Assembly (NCBI GenBank): GCA_963784995.1
Contig: CAWATZ010000010.1
Coordinates: forward strand, 1 to 63,323
Reading direction: 5' to 3'
DNA: 63,323 bases
Source: CAWATZ01 sp963784995
GTDB taxonomy: Bacteria; Planctomycetota; Planctomycetia; Gemmatales; Gemmataceae
Shown here: one piece after another, positions 9,637-19,200 of the stretch
How positions within the stretch are numbered: position 1 is the stretch's first letter
How the letters are laid out: the number at the start of each line of letters is the position of its first letter
Program-made: the position numbers and the translations under genes
Notes under the pieces: generated by a model
Told to the model about the DNA's origin: nothing
Seen by the model: only the letters and a program-made list of their open reading frames with translations
Databases searched by the model: none

Positions 9637-10061
9637 GATGAACGATGGAATGGGGAGTATAGGCCCCGGACAACAGGTCCAGGTGCGCCGCGACACCTTC
9701 ATTGTACCCGGTTGTTGCAACCCAGAAAGCGCATGTCCGAGAAGATGCTTGCCGTTGTGGCCCTGCTGGCCGCGGCTGGATGCCTGGCGGTCAATGGGTT
9801 GTTTCCACCCGCGTGAGGGGGTAAAATCCGTGACCGTCACGGATTGGGGGGAAGTGCCCCCAGAGGTCCCGAAGAGACGGCGTGTGCTGGTGGCGTGGTG
9901 GCGGTGTCGCTTTTTTGTCATCGGTGGGGCAAGCACAGACACGGCTGGGCATCTCCTGGCCAGACCGCCAAGCAAAAGCGCCGTTGGCGGTGTGGCGGCC
10001 TCACCCCTTGGGGCTCTGCGGCGTTCCTTCCCTCCCCAAAATCCGTGACGGTCAGAGGAAT
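9637..10061. other. Intergenic region without a supported gene
   Basis: This 425 bp gap lies upstream of the helicase and downstream of ptsP (both minus strand). Reading frames here are shadows. It holds a palindrome at 9826-9844 and a second aaaatccgtgacggtca-like copy at ~10037-10053, so the ~210 bp between them is bracketed by related short repeats. No promoter could be assigned with confidence. Confidence 0.6.
9826..9844. repeat. Perfect 9-bp inverted repeat (ATCCGTGAC-C-GTCACGGAT)
   Basis: Two 9 bp arms are separated by one base. The left half with its aaa prefix recurs at ~10037-10050 next to the ptsP stop codon. It could be an operator half-site pair or the end of a degenerate mobile element. 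No function is evident. Confidence 0.5.
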
Positions 10062-12320
10062 TTACCGCAGCCATTCCGCCAGCAGGCCGCGAATCTCGGT
10101 CGCGGTCCGCTGCCGCAGCAGCAGCGGCTTGAGGCAGGTCAGTTTCTCGGAGCTGATCCGGCTGAGGTTGCGGCGAACGGCCAGGTACTGATGGACCGGC
10201 ACACTGAGCGAGTCGATCTGCAGGGCGGCCAGGGCCAGGGCGCCGACGGGGTCGGCGGTCATCTCGCCACAGACGGTCACCGGCCGGTTCATCTGATGGG
10301 CGATCGTCACCACGTCGTCGATCAGGCGGAGCAGCCCGGGATGCAGCGGATCGCCCCCGGAAGCGGCCAGGGGGTCGTCCCGGCTGACGCCGAGGGCCGA
10401 GGCCGCCAGGTCGTTGGTTCCCAGGGCAAAGAAGGACACCTGCTCGGCCCAGGCCCCGACCAGGGGAATGGCGGCGGCCACCTCGATCATGACGCCCAGC
10501 GGCACGTTTGGGGCAAAATCCAGCCCCTCCCGGGCCAGGCTGCTCTTCGCCTGAGTCAGCACGTGGACCACGAAATCCAGCACCTCGGAACGGGTCACGA
10601 ACGGCACCAGGATGCGCACCGGCCCCAGCGTGGCCGAGCGCAGGATGGCCCGGATCTGCTCCAGGAACAGCTGCTGCAGCGGCGGCGATTCCAGCACCAG
10701 CCGCCAGTCCAGCGGCCGGCTGGCGGCCGCGCCGAGGTTGGAATAGGAGGCCAACTTGTCCGGCCGCAGGTCAAAGGTGCGGATGGTCACCGGCCGGCCG
10801 GCCAGGAGCGCGATCAGCTTGCGGTACAGGCTGACCTGCTCCTCCTCCGTCGGCAGAGTCCGCCGGGCCAGGAACAGGAACTCGCTGCGATACAGTCCAA
10901 CGCCGGGCACTCCCAGCTTGCGGCCGTGCTCGACCTCAGCCAGCAGGTTGATGTTCACCTCGACCGTCGGCAGACCCGGGACGGCCGGGGCCTCCAGGCT
11001 TGCCGGCTCCGTGGACGCCAGGGGCTGTTCTGCTGGCAGCCGTTCCGCCGGCGGATCGAGGACCACTTCGCCCCGGCTGCCATCCACCAGCAGACGCCGG
11101 CCGGGCTGGGCCACCGCGGCAAAATCGCTCCGCGTGCTGACCATCGGCACACCCAGGCTCCGGGCCAGGATCGCCGCGTGGCTCTGCGGTCCGCCATGCT
11201 CCACCACCACACCCGCCAGCCGGTCCCGATCGATGGCGAACAGTTCCATCACCGACGCCTCGCGGGTCACCAGGACCACCCGATCCACCAGGTCGGTGGG
11301 AAGCCCCTCCCGCGGCCGCAGTTCCCAGAGGATGCGATAAAAGACATCCTTCAGGTCGAACACACGCTCCTGGAAGAAGGGCGTGGTCAGTTTCTGGAAC
11401 GCGGCCACGCATTTGTCCAGGGTGGCGAGCAGGGCGCCCTCGGCACTGGCACCCTGATGGAGGTGCTGTTGCAGATCGGCAGCCAGGCTTTCGTCCTGCA
11501 TGATCAGGAGCTGGGCCTGGAGGATGGCGGCGTGGTCCTCGCCGACCAGCAGGGAGACGCGCTGGCTCAGCCGGGTCAGTTCCTCCCGGGCCCGTTCGGT
11601 GGCCTGCTGCAGGCGCCGGCGTTCTTGTTCGGGGTTGTCGCTTACCAGTTCGACGCCCTGCCGCCACAGGTCGGGGTCGCCGACGACGTACGCCCTGCCG
11701 TAACCACTCCCCGGGCTCAGAGGCACCCCAGCCAGGGTGGCATGGACCGGCGAGTCTGGAGGCCCTTCGCACACGGCCGGCAGCGGTCCGACCGGGGCGT
11801 GGGTCGCCTCGGCGATCTTCTCCAGCAGGTGCGCGTCGGCCACCAGCGAGGCCAGCTGGGCGGCCACAGTCACCAGCATGCGGATCTCGCTGGGCCGATA
11901 GATCCGCGACTCCATGGTCTGCACGACCAGGACGCCCTGCAGCACGCCACTCTCGACCAGAGGCACGCCCAGGAAGGAACGATAGGGGTCTTCCCCGGCC
12001 TCGGGGAAGTACTTGAAGCGCGGATGCTCGAAGGCATCAGGGACCATGACCGGCCTCATGACCTCGGCCACCAGCCCGGTCAGCCCCTCGTCCAGGCGCA
12101 TGCGGACCCGGCCGATTGCCTCCGGCTTGAGACCCACCGTGGCGCCGAGGACCAGCTCGCCTAGTTCGGGTTCCAGCAGATAGACCGAGCAGACGGCCGT
12201 GTGGACCCGATCCTGGATGAGATGGACAATGTTGTTCAGCGTCTCGGCCGGGTTGTGGCTGTGGGACACCAGCCGGCTGATCTCCTCCAGCGTCAAGAGC
12301 AGCGAGCTGTCATCCGTCAT
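10062..12320 (-). CDS. ptsP: Phosphoenolpyruvate-protein phosphotransferase PtsP (GAF domain plus enzyme I)
   Basis: 752 residues from an ATG with ggaggag just upstream. Residues ~1-170 are a GAF sensor domain (LVSHSHNPAETLNNIV... VPLVESGVLQGVLVV). The rest is PTS enzyme I: the phosphohistidine loop HGGPQSHAAILAR with His381, the PEP-binding YRSEFLF and RTFDLRPDKL segments, LGTNDL, and the catalytic Cys in VTVCGEMTADP. The fusion of GAF to enzyme I defines PtsP (EI-Ntr), which passes phosphate from PEP to NPr in a regulatory rather than sugar-transporting PTS. No HPr/NPr or EIIA gene is nearby. Confidence 0.93.
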   Translation of the reverse strand: MTDDSSLLLTLEEISRLVSHSHNPAETLNNIVHLIQDRVHTAVCSVYLLEPELGELVLGATVGLKPEAIGRVRMRLDEGLTGLVAEVMRPVMVPDAFEHPRFKYFPEAGEDPYRSFLGVPLVESGVLQGVLVVQTMESRIYRPSEIRMLVTVAAQLASLVADAHLLEKIAEATHAPVGPLPAVCEGPPDSPVHATLAGVPLSPGSGYGRAYVVGDPDLWRQGVELVSDNPEQERRRLQQATERAREELTRLSQRVSLLVGEDHAAILQAQLLIMQDESLAADLQQHLHQGASAEGALLATLDKCVAAFQKLTTPFFQERVFDLKDVFYRILWELRPREGLPTDLVDRVVLVTREASVMELFAIDRDRLAGVVVEHGGPQSHAAILARSLGVPMVSTRSDFAAVAQPGRRLLVDGSRGEVVLDPPAERLPAEQPLASTEPASLEAPAVPGLPTVEVNINLLAEVEHGRKLGVPGVGLYRSEFLFLARRTLPTEEEQVSLYRKLIALLAGRPVTIRTFDLRPDKLASYSNLGAAASRPLDWRLVLESPPLQQLFLEQIRAILRSATLGPVRILVPFVTRSEVLDFVVHVLTQAKSSLAREGLDFAPNVPLGVMIEVAAAIPLVGAWAEQVSFFALGTNDLAASALGVSRDDPLAASGGDPLHPGLLRLIDDVVTIAHQMNRPVTVCGEMTADPVGALALAALQIDSLSVPVHQYLAVRRNLSRISSEKLTCLKPLLLRQRTATEIRGLLAEWLR

Positions 12321-12346
12321 TTCCTCCTCCAAGCCGCTTGCAGCTT

Positions 12347-12410
12347 GCACGCCTGCGTGCGCTCCAACGCCGGTCACGCCTGCGAGGCTGGCCTGCGCTT
12401 CGGCCGGTTC
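12347..12410 (-). repeat. Dispersed repeat family C, copy upstream of ptsP
   Basis: Starts gcacgcctgcgtgcgctcc and ends ctgcgcttcggccgg, as at 7371-7416, with a longer centre that contains a second cacgcctgcg. It lies about 30 bp before the ptsP start codon, inside the likely 5' untranslated region. Confidence 0.7.
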
Positions 12411-12542
12411 ACGCGGGATTCATCTTTTGTTTATATTTGCTTCTGCTCTCCTGACAATCGTTTTGCAGAACACGGCTTTTCGGCTCCCCGGCGCAAGCCG
12501 CGCCAGCTACAATCAGCGGGAACAACGTTTCAGGAGTCCCCC

Positions 12543-14576
12543 ATGCTTTCGCTGCGATCCTTCCCCACACTGGCCATCCCCTTGCTGGCTGTCGTTGTCC
12601 CTCTGTCACTGTGCGGCGCGTCCCACGGCGCACCGCTGGTCCGTTCCGCCAGGAGTGGTCCCTGGTCGGCGCCTGCCACGTGGGAAGGCGGCGTGGTCCC
12701 CGCGGCCGGCAGCCGGGTGCAGGTCCGCGCGGGGCATCGCATCGTCTACGACGTCCACTCCGACAAGGCCATCCGTGCCCTGTTCATCGCGGGAGTCCTG
12801 ACTTTTGTCCCGGACCGGAACACACGCCTGGACGTGGGTCTGATCCGCATTCAGGCGGGGGACGACACCACCGAGGCTGGTTTCGATTGTGACGCGCATC
12901 TGCCGGAGCGTGCCCCGGCCGGTCCTCGTCCAGCCCTGGAGGTCGGCACGCCCGAGCGGCCCATTGAGGCCCAGCACGTGGCGCTGATCCGCCTGGTGTA
13001 CTTCGACGGCATGGACAAGCAATCGTGCCCGGCCATCGTCTGCTGCGGCGGCCGGATGGATTTTCACGGCGCTCCTCTCAGCCGGACCTGGGTCAAGCTG
13101 GGCGAGCCAGCCCTGGCAGGCAAATCGAAGGTCACCCTGGCCGAGGAGGTGACCGGCTGGCGGCCCGGCGACCAGATCATCCTGACCGGCACCACCCGGC
13201 AAAACAAGTCGAAAAAGACCTTCCGCCCCTGTGTCCGCGACAACACCCAGACCGAGGAGCATCGGATCAAGGCCATCGAGGGCAAGCGCCTCGAACTGGA
13301 CCGGCCCTTGCAATTCGACCACGTCGCCGAGGGAGTTTACCGCGGCGACGTCGCCAACCTCAGCCGCAACGTGATCGTCGAATCCGCCGACCCGGATGGC
13401 GTCCGCGGCCACACCATGTATCACCGTGATTCAGCCGGCGCCATCAGCCATGCCGAGTTCCGCCACCTTGGCAAACCAGGCGTGCTTGGCCGTTACAGTC
13501 TGCATTACCACCTGGTCGGCGACAGCATGCGCGGCAGCTCGGTCATCGGCGCTTCCATCTGGGACAGCGGCAATCGCTGGCTTACCATCCACGGCACCAA
13601 TTACCTTGTGGTCCGCGACTGTGTCGGCTACCGCAGCCTGGGCCACGGTTTCTTCATGGAAGACGGCACCGAGGTCGATAACATCCTGGACCGGAACCTG
13701 GCCTGCCAGGCGCTGACGACCAATCCCCTGCCCAAGCAGGTGCTGCCCTTCGACAAGAACGACGGCGCGGGCTTCTGGTGGGCTAACAGCCGCAACACCT
13801 TCACGCGCAACGTGGCCTGCGACTGTGACGAGTACGGCTACTTCTTCCAGGCGATGAAGACAGCGGACTTCGACCCGGTGCTGGAGGTGCGGCAGCCGGA
13901 CGGCACGATGCGGAAAATCGACGTTCGCACTCTGCCGTTTATCCGTTTCGAGGACAACGAGGCCCACTGTCAGCGGCGGCACGCCTTCAACCTGGGCGGC
14001 GGCGTGCCGTTTGGCGAAGGGGTGGCCGGAGTCGGACCGGACGACCGGCATCCGTTTGTCATCCGCCATTTCCGCAGCTGGAACGTCCACTGGGCCATCC
14101 ATCCGCATTCGCCGGCGGTGCTGGTGGAGGACCTCGACATTTACCAGGCCAACTACGGCATCTGGCGGCCGGTCTACAAAAACCACGCCTATCGCGGAGT
14201 CAAATTGGACCAGATCGCGGTCCACAAGGAGTTCTCGCCGGTCGGCACCAAACCCAGCGAGGCCGATTTCCCCAAGCCGCTCAAGCCCGTCGATGATTTT
14301 CCTCCCGTCACGGTAATCACGCAGGTACGCCTGATGGACGGCAAGCTGATCGTGCGCGGCAGCAGTACGGACAATGGCACCATCAAGGAGGTGCTGGTCA
14401 ACGAGGTCGCCGCGCGCTCGGTGACCGGCAACTTCGCCGAGTGGGAGGCGGTGCTGCCGGCTCCGAAAGGGGAGTCGCTGAAGGTGAAGGCGCTGGCGCG
14501 GGATGAGGCGGGCAACGTCGAGAAACGGCCGCATCTGGTGGAGTTCAATCAGCCCCGAAGGGGCGGCAGTCAATAG
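12543..14576 (+). CDS. Secreted G8-domain protein (CEMIP/PKHD1L1-like)
   Basis: 677 residues from an ATG preceded by caggag. Residues 1-30 form a signal peptide (MLSLRSFPTLAIPLLAVVVPLSL...ASHGAP). A G8 domain follows (SGPWSAPATWEGGVVPAAGSRVQV...), then a right-handed parallel beta-helix-like region rich in short strands (YSLHYHLVGDSMRGSSVIGA, GTNYLVVRDCVGYRSLGHGFFMEDG), as in eukaryotic CEMIP and PKHD1 relatives. It is probably exported and may bind or cleave polysaccharide; eukaryotic CEMIP acts on hyaluronan, but substrate here is unknown. Its stop overlaps the stop of the convergent GGDEF gene by a few bases. Confidence 0.8.
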   Translation: MLSLRSFPTLAIPLLAVVVPLSLCGASHGAPLVRSARSGPWSAPATWEGGVVPAAGSRVQVRAGHRIVYDVHSDKAIRALFIAGVLTFVPDRNTRLDVGLIRIQAGDDTTEAGFDCDAHLPERAPAGPRPALEVGTPERPIEAQHVALIRLVYFDGMDKQSCPAIVCCGGRMDFHGAPLSRTWVKLGEPALAGKSKVTLAEEVTGWRPGDQIILTGTTRQNKSKKTFRPCVRDNTQTEEHRIKAIEGKRLELDRPLQFDHVAEGVYRGDVANLSRNVIVESADPDGVRGHTMYHRDSAGAISHAEFRHLGKPGVLGRYSLHYHLVGDSMRGSSVIGASIWDSGNRWLTIHGTNYLVVRDCVGYRSLGHGFFMEDGTEVDNILDRNLACQALTTNPLPKQVLPFDKNDGAGFWWANSRNTFTRNVACDCDEYGYFFQAMKTADFDPVLEVRQPDGTMRKIDVRTLPFIRFEDNEAHCQRRHAFNLGGGVPFGEGVAGVGPDDRHPFVIRHFRSWNVHWAIHPHSPAVLVEDLDIYQANYGIWRPVYKNHAYRGVKLDQIAVHKEFSPVGTKPSEADFPKPLKPVDDFPPVTVITQVRLMDGKLIVRGSSTDNGTIKEVLVNEVAARSVTGNFAEWEAVLPAPKGESLKVKALARDEAGNVEKRPHLVEFNQPRRGGSQ

Positions 14577-15874
14577 ACCAGGGCGTCAGCCCTGGGCGGG
14601 AGGGCGTCAGCCGTGGAGACCGTTCCGAGCCAGTCACGGACCTCTTCCTCGCTCAGGCAGGTCGATAGCTCACAGCCGTGGTCCCAGCCCCCCTTGTCCG
14701 GCGCCACCTGAACCACCCGGGCCAGCAGGCTCATGACGCCGGGCGCGAGCGGTTCGATCAGCAGCAGGGTATCGACCTCATAGTTCTGTTCCAGATGCAG
14801 ACGGATCTGCTGGGAGTTGAGGTCGCGGACGGTTGCGAAGACCTCGCGGGCCCTGTCCTGCCCCTCCGGACGCACCCGGGCGGTGCAGTTGCCGAGCACC
14901 AGGGCCGTGGCTCGCCGCTGCACGGAGCGGCCCCCCTCTTCCGGCTCCGTCGGGCCCTCCACGACCGCATGCTCGAATCGGCCCTTGCCCTTTCTCTTGG
15001 CCTGGTACATCAGGTTGTCAACCTGCTGGATCATCAGGTCCACGTCGGCCGGCGGCTGAAAGAAGGTGATGGCCCCCAGACTCAGCGACGTCGGCCAGCT
15101 GCACCGGGCCATCTCCCGGGACAGCACCCCTTGCAAGCGCCCCAGCAGCGCGACCGCTCCCGCGGCCCCCGTCTCCGGGAGCAGCAGGGCGAACTCGTCG
15201 CCGCCCATCCGGGCGAGCAGGTCCGTACGCCTCAGGTTGGTCCGGATGGTTCCAACCACCTGGCGCAAGGCCTCGTCGCCGGCCGCATGTCCGCGCTGGT
15301 CGTTCAGCTGTTTGAAGTTGTCCAGGTCGAAGTAGGCCAGCGTCAAGGGCCGGCCGGCCCGGCGCGCCCTCTCCGCCTCGACCGAGGCCGTCAGGTAGAA
15401 GGTCCGGCCATTGGCCGCCCCGGTGAGCGCATCGGTGCAGGCCAGCAGCTGCTCGCGGCGAATGCCGACGTGCAGCCGGGAAACCAGACTGGAGACCAGG
15501 GTCAGGATGCTGAAGCGGACGATGCCGTTCCAGGCCAGGGCGACCGGAGGCAGCCCGGCGTGCTGGAAGGAATCGACCACGTGCCAGGCCCCGGCCCCGG
15601 CCAGGGCGACGAGGATGCCGCACGCGAAACCGCCCTGCCAGGCACAGGCAGCCACCGGAATCAGGTAGAACAGGTTGAAGGAGAAGCGGCAGGCGGTCTG
15701 GTGATCCAGGAGGCCAACCAGGGCCACCCCGGCGAAGCCGGCTGCGATCAGGAGGGCCCTGCGGAAACCGTGCAGGAACACTTCGTTGTCCAGGTTGTTC
15801 GAGAGGCCATGCCCGGAAGGCAAATGGCTTCGTCGGCCGGATGGGTTGGGGTGTGAGCGCGCGGTGCGAGTCAT
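14570..15874 (-). CDS. Diguanylate cyclase (membrane, GGDEF) with C-terminal PilZ-like domain
   Basis: 434 residues. Four or five N-terminal membrane helices (RALLIAAGFAGVALVGLLDHQ... to SSLVSRLH) precede a GGDEF domain with ACTDALTGAANGRTFYL, the intact active loop MGGDEFALLLPET and a GRFEHAVV end. Residues ~310-420 resemble PilZ: QRRATALV near the start, DLNSQQIRL, and GGWDHGCEL before LSEEEVRDWL. GGDEF makes c-di-GMP and PilZ binds it, so the fusion could sense its own product. The PilZ assignment is weaker than the GGDEF one; the RxxxR motif is only partly matched. The last residues (ADALPPRADALVY) come from a repeat-like stretch at the convergent junction. Confidence 0.85.
   Translation of the reverse strand: MTRTARSHPNPSGRRSHLPSGHGLSNNLDNEVFLHGFRRALLIAAGFAGVALVGLLDHQTACRFSFNLFYLIPVAACAWQGGFACGILVALAGAGAWHVVDSFQHAGLPPVALAWNGIVRFSILTLVSSLVSRLHVGIRREQLLACTDALTGAANGRTFYLTASVEAERARRAGRPLTLAYFDLDNFKQLNDQRGHAAGDEALRQVVGTIRTNLRRTDLLARMGGDEFALLLPETGAAGAVALLGRLQGVLSREMARCSWPTSLSLGAITFFQPPADVDLMIQQVDNLMYQAKRKGKGRFEHAVVEGPTEPEEGGRSVQRRATALVLGNCTARVRPEGQDRAREVFATVRDLNSQQIRLHLEQNYEVDTLLLIEPLAPGVMSLLARVVQVAPDKGGWDHGCELSTCLSEEEVRDWLGTVSTADALPPRADALVY
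14578..14595. terminator. Short hairpin at the convergent G8/GGDEF junction
   Basis: ccagggc, loop gtca, gccctgg, beginning two bases after the G8 gene stop codon. A related gggcgtcagcc copy follows directly. There is no T-run, so its role as a terminator is inferred from position only. Confidence 0.35.
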
Positions 15875-16286
15875 CGTGCTCTCTTGGTCAGGAGTCCGCT
15901 TCAGTAGTGAGGGGCCGTTGGCCCTGGTCCTTGACCAAAACGTAGCTCACAGGGAGCCGTCGTGCGGTATTCTGGGTGCGAAAACATTCTTGCAGGCGCT
16001 GAGAGTTGCCTTGCCTCGCCCGCAACCTGGCATCCGTGGAGACGATCTCGCCTGGCCGAGCGAAGGCGTCTGTTATCTCCCTGCCCGCCACTTGACAGGG
16101 TGTTTCGGCCCCTGCCGGCTGACGCGGTGGCGCTGTCATCCATAAGCGCAGGCGAATATGAGCGTCTCCCCGACGGCGCTTTTCCTCTTGCAATTGTTTT
16201 CGGAGGTGATACAGTCTCCTCAATTGCATGCACCGATTCCGGTGGATTGGCAACCCGATTGGCCTGCGAACAACAAGGATCGTCCC
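15875..16286. other. Intergenic region upstream of the RHS gene, no gene seen
   Basis: This 412 bp region lies between divergent genes (GGDEF on minus, RHS protein on plus), so it should contain both promoters. It is locally more AT-rich near 16190-16250. No reading frame in it has a recognisable domain, and no convincing -35/-10 pair could be chosen. Confidence 0.5.
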
Positions 16287-19200
16287 ATGCCCCGCAAGCG
16301 CTCCGTGTAGGTAGCACGTCGTTTCCCTCGCAAACCTCGATTCCTGCCATTAACGCTGGAAACCCTGGAAGACCGCATCCTCCTCGATGCGGCCATCTCT
16401 CTGTCTGCGACCCCGAACCCGTCGGTCTACGGCCAGACCGTCACTCTCGACGCGGAAGTCACCGCGGTGAGCCCGGCCACGGGCATCCCCACCGGTTCCG
16501 TGACCTTCGCGGACAACGGCCAGATCCTGGAGTAGTGGCAACCTCGACAGTAACGGCGACGCCACCCTGGGCGTCAGCAGTCTGCTGGGCGGTGAGAACA
16601 TTATCACGGCGACCTACAGCGGCGACAGCAATTTCAGCTCCTGCAGCAGCTGGATCGTTCAGATGGTTAACCAGGCAGACACGACCGTCAGCGTGGTGTC
16701 GGACGACAATCCCTCCGCCTACGGGCAAGACCTGACCTTCACGGCCACGGTCGGTGCCGTGGCCCCGGGGGCCGGCATCCCCACCGGCACCGTGACGTTC
16801 ACCGTGGACGGCCAGAGCCAACCGGTGAACCTTGATGCCCAAGGCGAGGCCACCTTCAGCCCTGCTCTCCTGCAGCCGGGCAGCTATGAGGTCGATGTCG
16901 CCTACAGCGGCTGCGCCAATTTCCTGAGCAGCAGCGGCGACCTGGACCAGACGGTCAACGAGGCCGCCACGACCACCCAGGTCATCTCGGTCATCAACCC
17001 CTCGGTCGCCGGCCAGCCGGTGGCCTTCCTGGCCACGGTTCAAGCCCAAACGCCGCGTGGCGGGGTTCCGCAGGGGACCGTCACCTTCACTCTCGGTAGC
17101 CAGAACCAGACCGTTACCCTGGACGGCAACGGCCAGGCCACCTTCCGTTCCGGCAACCTCGCCGCCGGCAGTTACACCATCACCGCCACCTACAGCGGCG
17201 ACAGCCAGTTGGCCGGCAGCAGCGGCAGCGTCGTCCAGACGGTGGACACGCCCAGCACCAGCAGCGGCACCCTGGCCGTCTTCGACCCGACCACCGACCA
17301 GGTCCTGCCCCGCGATGGCACGCCCTACAATAGCTTTTCCGCCTGGACCATGAGCCTGCAAGCCCAGGTTTCCGGCACCGCCGTGGCCAGCTACTCCTGG
17401 GACACCAGCCAGGCCCCCGACGTCACCAGCGTCACCGGCCAGAACAGTTACAACCTGCAATTCACCTGGGCGAACTTCTCCGGCTCGATCAACACCGACG
17501 TGATCAGCCTGACGGAAACCAGCCAGGACGGCAGCCAGATCACGGCGAGCTACGTCTTCCAGGTGACCGGCACCGACAACCCCGGCTGGGCGCCGCGCCG
17601 CCCACCAGCGCCAGCACCTGGCCCAACGTCATTGCCCCTGATCTGCTGAACAATCAGGCGACCGAACCGGCCGGGCCCTACGCCACGGTCGGTCTGGTGG
17701 ACGGCTCGGTGCAGACCAGCCACGCCATGCCCAGCTACAATCCCAACGTCGCCCCCTTTGCCCTGGACTACAACTCCGCGGCCGCCGACCCCCTGCCAGT
17801 CTTCCTGGTCCGCTACCAGCTCGATCCCAGCCAGTCCTTGCCGGCCGAAGTTACCGCCCAGCTGACCCTCACCGACCAGGACGACAACACCGTCTACACC
17901 GGCCCGGCCGCCTCCTACGACACCTCGGCGCTCAACCCCGGCGACTGGATGCAGATGGCCCTGCAAGTCAACCCGGCCGGGCTGGCCACCGGGCGCTACA
18001 ACTGGCAGGTCAGCGTCAGCGCCAGCGACCAGAACGCCAGTTACTCCGGCGCCTTCGACTTCCTCAGCGGCAGCGCCGCCGCCAACAACCTGACCAGCAC
18101 CCCGCTCGGTCCCGGCTGGTCGCCGGACAACCTCTACCGTCTCTGGCCGGTGCAGGGCGGCGTCATCGTGCAAAACCCCGACAACACCAGCCTCTGGTTC
18201 GCCCAGAACGGCGCCGGCAGCTTCACCACGCCGGCCGGCGACTTCTCCACCCTCAGCTACGATCCGGACACGGCCACCTATACGCGCACACTCCCGGATG
18301 GCACCCAGTACCTCTTCAGCTCGGCCGGCCAGCAGGCCTCGATTGTGGATCGCAACGGCAACACGACCAGCTATGCCTGGAACAGCAGCAATGAGCTGAC
18401 CTCGATCACCGACATGAACGGCCAGGTCGTGACCCTGAACTACAACGTCAGCGGCTACCTGCTCTCGGCGGTCGATCCGGCCAACCGCACCCTGGCGCTG
18501 GGCTACAGCGCCCCCAACCAGCTCATCACCCTGACCGATCCGGACGGCACGGTCTGGAACTACGCTTACACGACCGCGAATCAGCTGACGAGCGTGGGCG
18601 ATCCGACCGCGCTCAAGTACGACCCGACCACGGGGCTGATCTCGACGATCACCTTGCCTACGGGCGCCATCGAGAGCCTGACGCCGGTGCAGGCGCAGGG
18701 CCTCAGCAGTGGCAGCAATGGCACCCCGGCCATGACCCTGGGCGGCGCCACAGCCGACTACACCGACAGCAACGGCAACCTCTACTGGGTAGCCACCGAC
18801 GGGCTGGGCTTCGGCCAGGTGCAGCAAAGCATCAGCCCCACCGGCAGCACCAATCTGAACGACTTCAACGCCAACGGGCAAGCCTGGCTGATCGGCGACG
18901 CCAACGGCAAGCCCACGGCCACCATCTTCAATTCCCAGGGCAAGCCCCGCCAGATTGTCTGTGCCAGCATCTATGGCGACGATGGCTGAGGGGACATCGT
19001 TTTTGGTGCCGTGAGCACCATGATCGACTACGACCAGTACAGCCAGATCACCTCGGTCGCCAAGGTCACCGCTTCGGGCAGCACGCTCATGGAGCAGGCC
19101 TTCAGCCGCGACAGCCACGGCAACTTGCTGAGCATGACCGATGCCAACGGTGGCAACCCCACCAACTGGACCTACAACTCGGCGGGGTTGCCGGCCAGCA

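Noticed and set aside
8299..9816. Plus-strand frame of 505 codons inside the helicase gene
   Set aside because: It is a mirror of a nuclease-helicase with clear motifs; composition is typical of an antisense shadow.
10062..12164. Plus-strand long frame (9882-12164) across ptsP
   Set aside because: Gln/Arg/His-rich composition, no motif, and ptsP on the other strand has all PTS enzyme I signatures.
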